Of a DNA stretch of 64,000 nucleotides, positions 47,121-55,063 are shown one piece after another. The DNA lies in the NCBI RefSeq assembly GCF_000372885.1, contig NZ_KB889967.1:3609430-3673429 (forward strand), given 5' to 3'. Origin of the DNA: Methyloversatilis thermotolerans (GTDB lineage: Bacteria; Pseudomonadota; Gammaproteobacteria; Burkholderiales; Rhodocyclaceae). The notes beneath the pieces are model-generated. The model had not been told where the DNA came from. It worked only from the letters and a program-made list of their open reading frames with translations, and did not search any database. The position numbers and the translations under genes were made by a program. The stretch's first letter is position 1. Each line of letters starts with the position of its first letter.

Positions 47121-49592
47121 ATGAATGCCCCCGACACGCCGGTGCTGCACAGCCCCCCCGGCGCCGCGGTGCAGTGTTACCACTGCGGCCTGCCGGTCGA
47201 TGGGCCGGTGCGCTATCGCGTGCGCGTTGCCGGTGAAGACCGTCCGATGTGCTGCGCCGGCTGTGCGGCTGTCGCGCAGGCCATCGCCGGCGGTGGCCTC
47301 GAGGCCTTCTATGCGCACCGCGACACGCTGTCGCCGAAGGCCGAAGACGGCTCGGGCACGCGCGACCTGACGGTCTATGATCTGCCCGAGGTACAAGCAG
47401 ATTTCGTGCGCACTGTTGCGCACCCCGATTGCGCGCAGGCGCGCGAGGCCCTGCTCATCATCGAAGGCATACGCTGCGCGGCGTGCGTCTGGTTGAACGA
47501 GCAGCACGTCGGACGCCTGCCGGGTCTGCTCGATCTGGATATCAATTACGCGACGCGACGCGCGCGGGTGGTCTGGGATCCCGCCCGTATCAGCCTTTCC
47601 GGGATTCTGCGGGCGGTGGCCGAAATCGGTTACGAAGCGTGGCCGAACGACAAGGCGCATGCCGAGTCGGTGGCGCGCAACGAGCGTCGCGATGCGCTGT
47701 GGCGGCTGGCCGTGGCCGGACTCGGCATGATGCAGGTCATGATGTACGCGTGGCCCGAGTACATCGCGGGCGAGCTGGAGCTGCCAGGCAGCGTTGCCGC
47801 ACTGATGCGCTGGGCCAGTCTGGTGCTTACCGCACCGGTTGTGTGCTATTCGGCCGCGCCGTTCTTTGCCCGCGCCTGGCGCGACCTGTCGGCACGACGC
47901 ATAGGCATGGACCTGCCGGTCGCGCTCGGCGTAGGCAGCGCCTTCATCGCCAGCGTATGGGCCACGGTCACCCATTCGGGCGAGGTGTATTTCGATTCGG
48001 TCACCATGTTCGTGTTCCTGCTGCTGGGCGGCCGCTATCTTGAAATGCTGGCGCGCCAGCGTGCGGTTCGCGGCGTCGAGGAACTGGCTCGCGTGATGCC
48101 GGCACTTGCCCGTCGTCTGGTCACCTGGCCCGGTTCGGCGACGGAAGCCGTGCCGGTGGCGCGATTGGCCGCCGGTGACCATGTCGCAGTGGCCGCCGGT
48201 GAGGTGTTTCCGGCCGACGGACGACTGGTCGATGGCCGCAGCGAAGTGGACGAAAGTCTGCTGACCGGTGAATCCAGACCGCAGGCGCGCGCGCCCGGCG
48301 ACCGCGTGGTCGGCGGCAGCGTGAATATCGCGTCGCCGGTGGTGCTGGAAGTGGAGCAGGTGGGCGAAGCCACCCGGCTCGCCGCCATCCGCCGGCTGAT
48401 CGGCCGCGCGTCGGCCAGCCGTCCCGAAGTGGTGCAGTTCGCCGATCGCGTCGCGGTGCATTTCGTGTCGGCGCTCATCGTGCTGGCGGCGCTCACCGGC
48501 GCCATCTGGCTGTGGCTGGATCCATCGCGCGCCCTGTGGATATTCGTTGCCGTCCTGGTGGTGAGTTGCCCGTGCGCGCTGTCACTGGCCACCCCGGCGG
48601 CACTCACCGTGGGTACCGGCGTCATGTCGCGCAGCGGGCTGCTGGTGACGCGCGCCCATGCCATCGAAACGCTGGCGCGGGTGACGCATGTCGTGTTCGA
48701 CAAGACCGGCACGCTGACCACCGGAAACATGAAGGTGCAGGCGGTGCACCCGTCCGCCGCGATGGATGCGGCGCACATGCTGGCCGTGGCCGCCGCGCTG
48801 GAAGGTCCGTCCGCGCATCCGATCGCGCGCGCGCTGCGCGAGCGCGCGGGTGCGCTCGCCGCGACCGATCTGTCGGCGCAGACCGGCAAGGGCGTGCAGG
48901 GGCAGGTCGCCGGGCGTCTGTACCGACTGGGGCGCGCCGATTACGTATGCGAACTGTCGGGTGCGACGCCGCCGGCCAGCGCCGGGGCGTCATCGGCCAC
49001 CCCGGTCTGGCTGGGCGACCAACATGGCCTGATCGGCCGCATCGATCTGAGTGACGAATTGCGTGCGGGCGCCCGGGCCCTGCTCGCCCGACTGCGCGAA
49101 CGGGGGATAGGCATCACTCTCCTGTCCGGCGATGCCGAAGAGCCGGTGCGCGCACTGGCGGGAGAGCTGGACATCGCCGACGCGCAGGCGCGCATGTCGC
49201 CCGAGGACAAGCGCGCGCGCATCGAAGCGCTGCAGGCGCATGGCGCGGTGGTGGCCATGCTCGGCGACGGCGTGAACGACGCGCCGGTGCTGGCCCAGGC
49301 CCATGTGTCGGTGGCCATGGGCAGCGGCACCGAACTGGCACGTGCCCAGGGCGATCTGGTACTGCTGTCCGACCGCTTCGATGCGATGACGCTGGGACTG
49401 GATACCGCGCGTGCGACACTGGCCATCGTGCGCCAGAACCTGCGCTGGGCGTTTGCCTACAACCTGCTTGCCATCCCGCCCGCCATGCTGGGCTGGATCA
49501 CGCCGTGGATGGCCGGCATAGGCATGTCGCTCAGTTCGCTGCTGGTGGTGCTGAATGCGCTGCGTCTGCAGCGACGTCACAAGGTCGATTGA
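47121..49592 (+). CDS. ccoI: Copper-translocating P1B ATPase for cbb3 oxidase assembly (CcoI/FixI)
   Basis: An 823-residue heavy-metal ATPase. The cysteine-rich N-terminal domain typical of CcoI (YHCGLPVDG, MCCAGCAAVAQAI) precedes a heavy-metal-associated domain with IRCAACVW. Eight predicted membrane helices include the CPC metal site (residues 483-485, VVSCPCALSLA). The phosphorylated Asp527 is in FDKTGTLTTGNM, and the hinge is GDGVNDAPVLAQ. It exports Cu to the periplasmic side for the CuB centre of cbb3 cytochrome oxidase. ccoS follows by three bases, but no ccoNOQP genes lie beside them here. Confidence 0.93.
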   Translation: MNAPDTPVLHSPPGAAVQCYHCGLPVDGPVRYRVRVAGEDRPMCCAGCAAVAQAIAGGGLEAFYAHRDTLSPKAEDGSGTRDLTVYDLPEVQADFVRTVAHPDCAQAREALLIIEGIRCAACVWLNEQHVGRLPGLLDLDINYATRRARVVWDPARISLSGILRAVAEIGYEAWPNDKAHAESVARNERRDALWRLAVAGLGMMQVMMYAWPEYIAGELELPGSVAALMRWASLVLTAPVVCYSAAPFFARAWRDLSARRIGMDLPVALGVGSAFIASVWATVTHSGEVYFDSVTMFVFLLLGGRYLEMLARQRAVRGVEELARVMPALARRLVTWPGSATEAVPVARLAAGDHVAVAAGEVFPADGRLVDGRSEVDESLLTGESRPQARAPGDRVVGGSVNIASPVVLEVEQVGEATRLAAIRRLIGRASASRPEVVQFADRVAVHFVSALIVLAALTGAIWLWLDPSRALWIFVAVLVVSCPCALSLATPAALTVGTGVMSRSGLLVTRAHAIETLARVTHVVFDKTGTLTTGNMKVQAVHPSAAMDAAHMLAVAAALEGPSAHPIARALRERAGALAATDLSAQTGKGVQGQVAGRLYRLGRADYVCELSGATPPASAGASSATPVWLGDQHGLIGRIDLSDELRAGARALLARLRERGIGITLLSGDAEEPVRALAGELDIADAQARMSPEDKRARIEALQAHGAVVAMLGDGVNDAPVLAQAHVSVAMGSGTELARAQGDLVLLSDRFDAMTLGLDTARATLAIVRQNLRWAFAYNLLAIPPAMLGWITPWMAGIGMSLSSLLVVLNALRLQRRHKVD

Positions 49593-49595
49593 GGC

Positions 49596-49781
49596 ATGGA
49601 CATACTCTGGTTGCTGGTTCCGCTGTCGGTGCTGATTGCGCTCGGCATCGGTGCGATATTCGTGTGGTCGGCGCGCAGCGGGCAGTTCGATGACCTCGAG
49701 GGGCCGGCTCATCGCATGCTGATGGACGACGATCGCTCGCAGCAGATCGGCGCCGATCAGCCGGAGCGGCGCCGGTCGTGA
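49596..49781 (+). CDS. ccoS: cbb3-type cytochrome oxidase assembly protein CcoS
   Basis: A 61-residue protein with one membrane helix (ILWLLVPLSVLIALGIGAIF) followed by the family hallmark FVWSARSGQFDDLEGPAHRML. CcoS is required for haem/copper cofactor insertion into cbb3 oxidase. It is three bases from ccoI and surely co-transcribed. Confidence 0.94.
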   Translation: MDILWLLVPLSVLIALGIGAIFVWSARSGQFDDLEGPAHRMLMDDDRSQQIGADQPERRRS

Positions 49782-49813
49782 CGCACAATGCGGCGGACGC
49801 GTGATCCATCGAC

Positions 49814-49819
49814 TATAGT
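49814..49819 (+). promoter_or_regulatory. Possible -10 box for the histidine-rich protein gene
   Basis: TATAGT at 49814-49819, 27 bases before the ATG at 49847. A -35 box is not obvious. GGGGGA just before the start serves as ribosome site. Confidence 0.35.
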
Positions 49820-49846
49820 GCAGACACCTTCACCGGGGGACATCGC

Positions 49847-50194
49847 ATGAGCGGATGCAAACAGCACGATCATCACGACCATCGGCACGGCGCGAACTGC
49901 GGCCATACTGCGGTCCAACACGAGGGCCATGTGGATTATCTGCATGACGGACATCTGCATCATGTGCATGGCGACCATGTGGACGAGCATGTGATCGCGG
50001 TTGGCGCGGAGAATCCCGACAGCTGCACGCCGCAGCACCGTTGCAGCGGCCACGCCGCCGGTCATGTTCACGGCCCCGGGTGTGGCCATGAGGCGGTGCC
50101 GCACGGCGACCATGTGGATTACCTTGTGGACGGGCATTTGCACCACCCGCACGGCGATCATTGCGACGATCACGGTCCGCTCCGCATTGCGTGA
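49847..50194 (+). CDS. Histidine-rich small protein with internal duplication
   Basis: A 115-residue soluble protein with 28 histidines and 6 cysteines by hand count. Two near-copies of a 17-residue unit are visible: HVDYLHDGHLHHVHGDH and HVDYLVDGHLHHPHGDH. Each is preceded by a Cys-Gly-His segment (NCGH, GCGH). There is no signal peptide or membrane segment. The composition indicates binding of transition metals (Zn, Ni, Cu or Co), and a buffering or chaperone role is inferred. It directly follows the copper ATPase ccoI and ccoS, which hints at copper, but it has its own -10-like box. I do not recognise an assigned function. Confidence 0.75.
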   Translation: MSGCKQHDHHDHRHGANCGHTAVQHEGHVDYLHDGHLHHVHGDHVDEHVIAVGAENPDSCTPQHRCSGHAAGHVHGPGCGHEAVPHGDHVDYLVDGHLHHPHGDHCDDHGPLRIA

Positions 50195-50302
50195 GCGCGC
50201 GCGGCTGCGGCGGACTCCTGCCGCAGCCGCGCAGCCCGACGGGGCGCAGCGGCATCGGCTTGGTTATCATGTGGTCCGGTTCCGGATCCGCTCTGTTTCT
50301 TC

Positions 50303-50848
50303 ATGTCCTTTCATCAGGCCGGCGACGCATGGCGTTCGCCGGCGCTTTTCGTGCCCGCCGCACTGAGTGGCTGGCTCACCGATCCGCATTCGCTCACTTC
50401 GCGCATCAGGTGCCGTTGTCATTGCATGACCGTGGTGCCTCTGCGGCAGTCGACCGCCTTGCCCGGACGCGACGAGCGCAACGCGCTCAGGGTGGCGCCG
50501 GGCCGGGCGGTGCGCGTGCGCGAAGTGCTGCTGTGTGCGGATGGCGTGCCCGTGGTGTTCGCGCACAGCATCGTGCGTCTGGATGACCTGCGCGGCGTGT
50601 GGCGCCTGTTTTCCGGCATGGGTCACCGCCCGCTTGGCGATGCACTGTTCGCCGATCACCGGGTCGTGCGTTCGCCGCTGGCGGCGCGCCGTCTCGCCCC
50701 GGATCATGCGCTGCACCGGCGCATCCGCGCACTGGGACTCGTGCCGGACCGGCCGCTGTGGGCGAGGCGCTCGCTGTTCATGCGACACGGGCGCCCCCTG
50801 CTGGTGACCGAAGTCTTCCTGCCCGCCATCATGGAGCTTGCACGGTGA
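50303..50848 (+). CDS. ubiC: Chorismate--pyruvate lyase
   Basis: A 181-residue UbiC-type protein. Recognisable segments are [14 protein letters not shown] near the N-terminus, [20 protein letters not shown] in the centre, and the Arg/Glu-containing C-terminus ([22 protein letters not shown]). It makes 4-hydroxybenzoate from chorismate, the first step of ubiquinone ring synthesis. The stop overlaps ubiA (GTGA), giving the standard ubiCA unit. Confidence 0.92.
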   Translation: MSFHQAGDAWRSPALFVPAALSGWLTDPHSLTSRIRCRCHCMTVVPLRQSTALPGRDERNALRVAPGRAVRVREVLLCADGVPVVFAHSIVRLDDLRGVWRLFSGMGHRPLGDALFADHRVVRSPLAARRLAPDHALHRRIRALGLVPDRPLWARRSLFMRHGRPLLVTEVFLPAIMELAR

Positions 50849-51708
50849 ATCTGCTGGCCCGACTCAACGCCTGGGAACGACTGATGCGGCTGGACAAGCC
50901 GATCGGCATCCTGCTGCTGGCCTGGCCCACGCTGTGGGCACTCTGGGTTGCCGGTGGCGGTCGCCCGTCGGCCTTCATCGTCTGGATATTCATGCTCGGC
51001 ACGGTGCTGATGCGCAGTGCCGGATGCGTCATGAATGACTACGCCGACCGCGATTTCGACGGCCATGTGGAGCGCACGCGCAACCGCCCGCTCGCAACCG
51101 GCGAAGTCAGCCCGCGCGAGGCGCTGCTGCTGGCGGCGACGCTGTCGCTGATCGCCTTCGTGCTCATCCTGCCCTTGCACCGGCTGGTCATGCTGCTTTC
51201 TTTCGCGGCACTCTTCCTGGCCGCCAGCTATCCATTCACCAAACGTTTTTTCGCCATCCCGCAGGCCTATCTGGGCATTGCCTTCGGTTTCGGCATCCCG
51301 ATGGCGTACGCCGCCCAGCTCTACACCGTGCCGGTCGAAGCCTGGATCCTGCTGGCAGCCAATGTGTTCTGGGCGATCGCCTACGATACCGAGTACGCCA
51401 TGGTGGACCGGCCGGACGATCTGCGCCTAGGCATACGCACATCGGCCATCACCTTCGGCCGCTTCGACGTGGCGGCCATCATGGTGTGCTATGCAGCCAC
51501 GCTCGCACTGCTCGCGCTGTGGGGATGGATGGAAGGACTGGGTCTGGCGTTTCATGCCGGTCTAGGCGTCGCCGCCGGCATTGCGCTCTATCACTGGACG
51601 CTGATACGCGATCGGGACCGTGCGCAGTGCTTCCGCGCCTTCCTGCACAACAACTGGTTCGGCGCGGCGGTGTTCGTCGGCATACTGGCCGACTACCTGA
51701 CGCGCTGA
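50845..51708 (+). CDS. ubiA: 4-hydroxybenzoate octaprenyltransferase
   Basis: A 287-residue intramembrane prenyltransferase with about nine helices. The first Asp-rich motif is [20 protein letters not shown] and the second is [14 protein letters not shown]. It joins the polyprenyl tail to 4-hydroxybenzoate. The GTG at 50845 overlaps the ubiC stop; no ATG exists nearby in frame. ubiD, acting later in the pathway, is at the other end of the window (63351). Confidence 0.96.
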   Translation: MNLLARLNAWERLMRLDKPIGILLLAWPTLWALWVAGGGRPSAFIVWIFMLGTVLMRSAGCVMNDYADRDFDGHVERTRNRPLATGEVSPREALLLAATLSLIAFVLILPLHRLVMLLSFAALFLAASYPFTKRFFAIPQAYLGIAFGFGIPMAYAAQLYTVPVEAWILLAANVFWAIAYDTEYAMVDRPDDLRLGIRTSAITFGRFDVAAIMVCYAATLALLALWGWMEGLGLAFHAGLGVAAGIALYHWTLIRDRDRAQCFRAFLHNNWFGAAVFVGILADYLTR

Positions 51709-51838
51709 CTGTCGCGCACCGAACGGGTTGTTCGTCGCCGGGGGGCGCAACAAGGATGACATGCCTGGCGGCGATCGACGTTCCAGGGATTCCACGTCGC
51801 TGCGGCGGCATGAGACGCGGGAGGTGTGCTGCGGAGCC

Positions 51839-51874
51839 GCCGGGACACATCGCCCGCGGGCGACGTGCCCCGGC
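51839..51874. terminator. Long hairpin between ubiA and the PEP-CTERM gene cluster
   Basis: Two 17-base arms, 51839-51855 and 51858-51874, pair with only two G-T wobbles. The hairpin starts five bases beyond the stop of the last minus-strand PEP-CTERM gene. It is likely a terminator or 3' stabiliser for that cluster, though no T-run is present. The rest of the gap from 51709 shows nothing else. Confidence 0.45.
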
Positions 51875-51879
51875 ATGCA

Positions 51880-52596
51880 TCAGACGCGACGGCGACGGGC
51901 CATCAGCGCCGTCAGGCCAAGACCGGCCAGCATCAGGGCATAGCTGTCGGCTTCCGGAACCGCGCTCACTTCCACGGTGAGCAGCGGACGCGTGCTCAGT
52001 TCGAAGCCTTCCGCGCTGTAGAAGTCCACGCCATTCGTGCCATTGGGCATGAAGGGCAGCAGCGCCCAGCCATAGCCCGGCACGCTGCCGGCCTGCATGC
52101 GGCGCAGCGCTTCGGTGAAGTCGAGCACCAGACGGCCTTCCTGGATATTGGTGTCGCCGTTGTTCGCGCCGATCACCAGGAAGGGCGTGGCCACCGCCTC
52201 GACGCCATCGGTCTGCACGCCCTCATCGAAGCTGTTCCAGGTCGCGGATGCCGAGTCCCAGTCCATCAGCATGTCGTGGAACAGGATGCCGCTGCCCGCG
52301 CTGGTGATTTCCAGCGTAAGCGTCGCCGACACGATGGTTTCGCCCGCCTTGATCTGGTTGGCCGCCGAGCCGAACAGTTCGTCGAAGCGCACCAGCACAT
52401 GATTGGGCGAGCCGCTGTCGGAAGCGTCTATGCTCAGCTCCTGCTCGTAGCCGTTGCTGGAATCGGGCTCCGAGCTGTACAGCGTCACGTCCATATTGCC
52501 GTGATAGCCGTCGACATCCTGCTGGAAGGTGTAGGTCTTCGCGGAAACAGCCGTCGTCATCGCAGCGAGCAGTGCCGCAAGAATGATCTTGTTCAT
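51880..52596 (-). CDS. DNRLRE-type PEP-CTERM surface protein with variant sorting signal
   Basis: A 238-residue exported protein: signal peptide (IILAALLAAMTTAVSA), a beta-rich body, then a C-terminal sorting signal. The tail reads VPEADSYALMLAGLGLTALM plus an Arg cluster, so the usual Pro-Glu-Pro is Pro-Glu-Ala. The body shares many segments with the upstream neighbour (AGETIVSATL, FHDMLMDW, GVQTDGVEA) and looks like the DNRLRE/disaggregatase-related fold. Such proteins are processed by an exosortase at the inner membrane and delivered to the surface or extracellular matrix. The gene follows its paralogue by 12 bases. Function of the body is unknown. Confidence 0.8.
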   Translation of the reverse strand: MNKIILAALLAAMTTAVSAKTYTFQQDVDGYHGNMDVTLYSSEPDSSNGYEQELSIDASDSGSPNHVLVRFDELFGSAANQIKAGETIVSATLTLEITSAGSGILFHDMLMDWDSASATWNSFDEGVQTDGVEAVATPFLVIGANNGDTNIQEGRLVLDFTEALRRMQAGSVPGYGWALLPFMPNGTNGVDFYSAEGFELSTRPLLTVEVSAVPEADSYALMLAGLGLTALMARRRRV

Positions 52597-52608
52597 GATG
52601 TGGTGTCC

Positions 52609-53370
52609 TCAGGATTTGCGACGTGCGACCGCGCCCAGAAGGCCGAGTCCGATGCCGAGCAGGGCCCAGCTCGCGGGTTCGGGAACCGGCGCGACTTCGA
52701 CGCTCAGATAAGGGCGCAGGCTGACCGTGTCGTACTCGGAACTGCGGAAGTCGATGCCATTGGTACCCGCCGTGAACGGCGACAGCAACCAGCCGAAGCC
52801 GGGCAGGGTGCCGGCCTGGACGGCCTGCAGGGAAGTCGTGACATCGATGCTCAGCCAGCCGGTCGGCACATTGCCGGAACTGTTGTTGGCGCCGATCGAA
52901 AACAGTGCGCTGGTGCTCGCTTCGACGCCGTCGGTCTGGACACCGTTGCCGACGCTGTTCCAGGTGACATTCGATTCCGACCAGTCGATCAGCATGTCGT
53001 GCAGCGTGAAGCCGCTGCCCACATCGAATACATGGATGTTCAGCGTGGCGGAAACGATGGTGTCTCCGGCTCCGATCTGGCCGGCTGCATTGCCGAACAG
53101 CCCGTCGAAACGGATCAGGCCCTGATTGGGCTTGCTGCCGGGGCTGCCATCGTCGCCGTCGACGCTGACGTAGTCCAGCGAACCGAAGTTGGTGCCGCGG
53201 CTGTCGCCATTGCTGCTCTGGCCCGAACCGCTGGCGGTTTCGTTGCTGCGTATCATGGTGTCCTGCGCGGACTGGTAGCCGTTGCTGCCGTGCTGGAAGG
53301 TCAGCGTATCGGCTGCGAAGGCCGGCAGGGCGCCGAGAGTGGCTGCGGCGATCAGCGTCATGCGTATCAT
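52609..53370 (-). CDS. DNRLRE-type PEP-CTERM surface protein
   Basis: A 253-residue exported protein with a signal peptide (LIAAATLGALPAFA), a Ser/Gly/Asn-rich beta body, and a canonical PEP-CTERM tail: VPEPASWALLGIGLGLLGAV followed by RRKS. Body motifs DTMIRSNETASGSGQS, GAGDTIVSATLNI and LHDMLIDWSESNVTWN mark a DNRLRE-like domain. The ATG at 53370 has AAGGAG at a good distance; another ATG is immediately upstream at 53373. It sits after the second PhoX-like gene, separated by a perfect hairpin. Confidence 0.85.
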   Translation of the reverse strand: MIRMTLIAAATLGALPAFAADTLTFQHGSNGYQSAQDTMIRSNETASGSGQSSNGDSRGTNFGSLDYVSVDGDDGSPGSKPNQGLIRFDGLFGNAAGQIGAGDTIVSATLNIHVFDVGSGFTLHDMLIDWSESNVTWNSVGNGVQTDGVEASTSALFSIGANNSSGNVPTGWLSIDVTTSLQAVQAGTLPGFGWLLSPFTAGTNGIDFRSSEYDTVSLRPYLSVEVAPVPEPASWALLGIGLGLLGAVARRKS

Positions 53371-53387
53371 CATGTGCTCCTTCTGAT

Positions 53388-53414
53388 AGGCCGGCATGCA
53401 TCGCATGCCGGCCT
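53388..53414. terminator. Hairpin between the second PhoX-like gene and the PEP-CTERM gene
   Basis: Perfect 12-base arms AGGCCGGCATGC (53388-53399) and GCATGCCGGCCT (53403-53414) with a 3-base centre, 26 bases after the PhoX stop at 53440 and just before the next ribosome site. It lacks a T-run, so it may be a weak terminator or an mRNA processing/stability element. Confidence 0.5.
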
Positions 53415-53439
53415 CGTCATTCAAAGTGATGCGTCGTGA

Positions 53440-54960
53440 TTACAGCGCGCCATTGCCCCAGGGGCCGGTGATCGCGAAGGTGATGCCCGGCGTCTGGATG
53501 TTGCAGAACAGCCACTCGTTGTGGAAAGTCGCGCCGGTGAATTCCTTCATCCGGTAGTCGCTGTTGTAGGTCACGCCATTGCGGCTGTAGCTGCCGATGC
53601 CGGTGCTGCGGAAGTCCACATTGCTGGCGGCGAACGGGAAGATGGTGCCGTCGAGCGTCAGACCACGCAGGTATTCCACTTCCGTCCTGTCGTCGCTGTC
53701 CTCGCACAGGATGAGGCTGCCGCGCGGGCTCCACGCAATGTTGTCGGGCTGGTACAGGGTCGAGCCATTGGGCGACTCGTAGACCAGGGTGAGCGTCTGC
53801 GTGCGCGGATCGAAGGCGAAGATCTGGCCGCGCGATGCGGCACCGCCATTGGTCGAGCACAGGAAGATCTGGCCATTGCCATACCAGCAGCCTTCGCCAC
53901 GGCGGATGCTGGTGGCGCCCTGCGCGAAGCCCTGTGCGCGCACGCCGCCGTAGAAGTTCGTGTTGTTCTCGACAAAGGCGCGGGTCGGATCCTCGATATC
54001 CACCCACTGGGCGTCCCAGGTCGTGCCGGCAGCGAAACCGACGCCGGTGTCGAAATAGGTGTAGGTGGCCGAGGTGCCGCTGTGTCCGATCTTCTGATTG
54101 AACACATTGGGCGCCGCGACCAGCTTCATCATCTGCAGCTTGCCGCCGGCGGCCAGATTGCCCGGTTCATTCGGAATGAAGCGGTAGAAGCCGCTCTGGT
54201 TGTCGTCCTCGGTCAGGTAGACGATGCCGGTGACCGGGTCGACCGCGACCGCCTCATGGCTGAAGCAGCCCAGGCCGGTCAGCGGCACCGGCTTGGCTGC
54301 ACCGGTCGCCGGTACGTCGAAGCAGAAGCCGTGCTGCTTGGTGGCGCCGTTGTGCACGCCATCCGAGGTTTCTTCACAGGTGATCCAGGAGTTCCACGGC
54401 GTCGGGCCACCCGCACAGTTGCGGATGGTGCCCGAGATCGACGCATAGGCGCCCACCCAGGTACCGGTGCGCGGTGCGAACACCAGATTGGTGGTGCCGC
54501 CATTGCACGTCGGGTCATAGGTGATCTTTGCGTTGGCGAAGGAGCCGGCGGTGCGGCTGCCCTGTTCGTGGTTGCGCACCAGCACCAGCTTGTTGGCATC
54601 GGAAGCCACGACGGCCATGCCGTCGTGAGCGGAGGGCGTGGCGATGCCGTCCGTCATCATGTCGCCGGTCCAGCCGAAGGACCAGTACTTGAAGCCGGCG
54701 GGCAGTTGCAGCAGCGGCAGACCGGTGCTCTGATCGGCGACCGGTGCGAGCGGGCCGTAATCCGGGCTGTAGGGCAGTTGCACGGCCTGTGCCTTGTTCG
54801 AGCCCAGCATGCTGAAGGGCATGCCCAGGGTCGCGGCAGCGGCGACGCCGCTCTTCAGGAAGCCGCGGCGGCCGTAGCTCCAGTGCGGATCCATCTCGCG
54901 TGAGGCGTCGGTGCGGCTGAAGTCGCGCAGCATGTCCATCGTGTCATCGCGCAGTGTCAT
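53440..54960 (-). CDS. Tat-exported PhoX/DUF839-family protein, copy 2
   Basis: A 506-residue protein. The twin-arginine signal (GRRGFLKSGVAAAATLGM) lies at about residues 30-50, after a charged leader (MTLRDDTMDMLRDFSRTD). The body is a PhoX/DUF839 beta-propeller with NHEQGSRTAGSF, CEETSDGVHNG, SHEAVAVDPVTGIVYLTEDD, and a final WSPRGSLILCEDSDD segment. Known PhoX enzymes are Ca- and Fe-dependent alkaline phosphatases of the periplasm or outside. This subgroup is untested as far as I know, so the activity is inferred. It is a tandem relative of the next gene, with a shared 56-base identical run (54332-54387). The ATG at 54960 follows AAGGAT. Confidence 0.83.
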   Translation of the reverse strand: MTLRDDTMDMLRDFSRTDASREMDPHWSYGRRGFLKSGVAAAATLGMPFSMLGSNKAQAVQLPYSPDYGPLAPVADQSTGLPLLQLPAGFKYWSFGWTGDMMTDGIATPSAHDGMAVVASDANKLVLVRNHEQGSRTAGSFANAKITYDPTCNGGTTNLVFAPRTGTWVGAYASISGTIRNCAGGPTPWNSWITCEETSDGVHNGATKQHGFCFDVPATGAAKPVPLTGLGCFSHEAVAVDPVTGIVYLTEDDNQSGFYRFIPNEPGNLAAGGKLQMMKLVAAPNVFNQKIGHSGTSATYTYFDTGVGFAAGTTWDAQWVDIEDPTRAFVENNTNFYGGVRAQGFAQGATSIRRGEGCWYGNGQIFLCSTNGGAASRGQIFAFDPRTQTLTLVYESPNGSTLYQPDNIAWSPRGSLILCEDSDDRTEVEYLRGLTLDGTIFPFAASNVDFRSTGIGSYSRNGVTYNSDYRMKEFTGATFHNEWLFCNIQTPGITFAITGPWGNGAL

Positions 54961-55007
54961 GTTCGTATCCTTGCGTATTCGTCGGCCGTCAGTGTGGCCA
55001 GGGTATG

Positions 55008-55040
55008 AAAAATGGCCGGCGCGAGAGCTGCGCCGGCCAT
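55008..55040 (-). terminator. Rho-independent terminator after the first PhoX-like gene
   Basis: On the minus strand the arms ATGGCCGGCGC and GCGCCGGCCAT (11 bases, perfect, 7-base loop) are followed by TTTTT. The hairpin begins 23 bases after the stop at 55064. It should end or reduce transcription before the second PhoX-like gene, which would then need its own promoter or read-through. Confidence 0.75.
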
Positions 55041-55063
55041 GAATCGTCATTCGAAGTCTTTTA

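Noticed and set aside
53521-54903. A 460-codon plus-strand frame opposite the second PhoX-like gene, with a similar one at 55145-56695 opposite the first
   Set aside because: Both mirror the PhoX genes and resemble each other only because the sense genes are paralogous.
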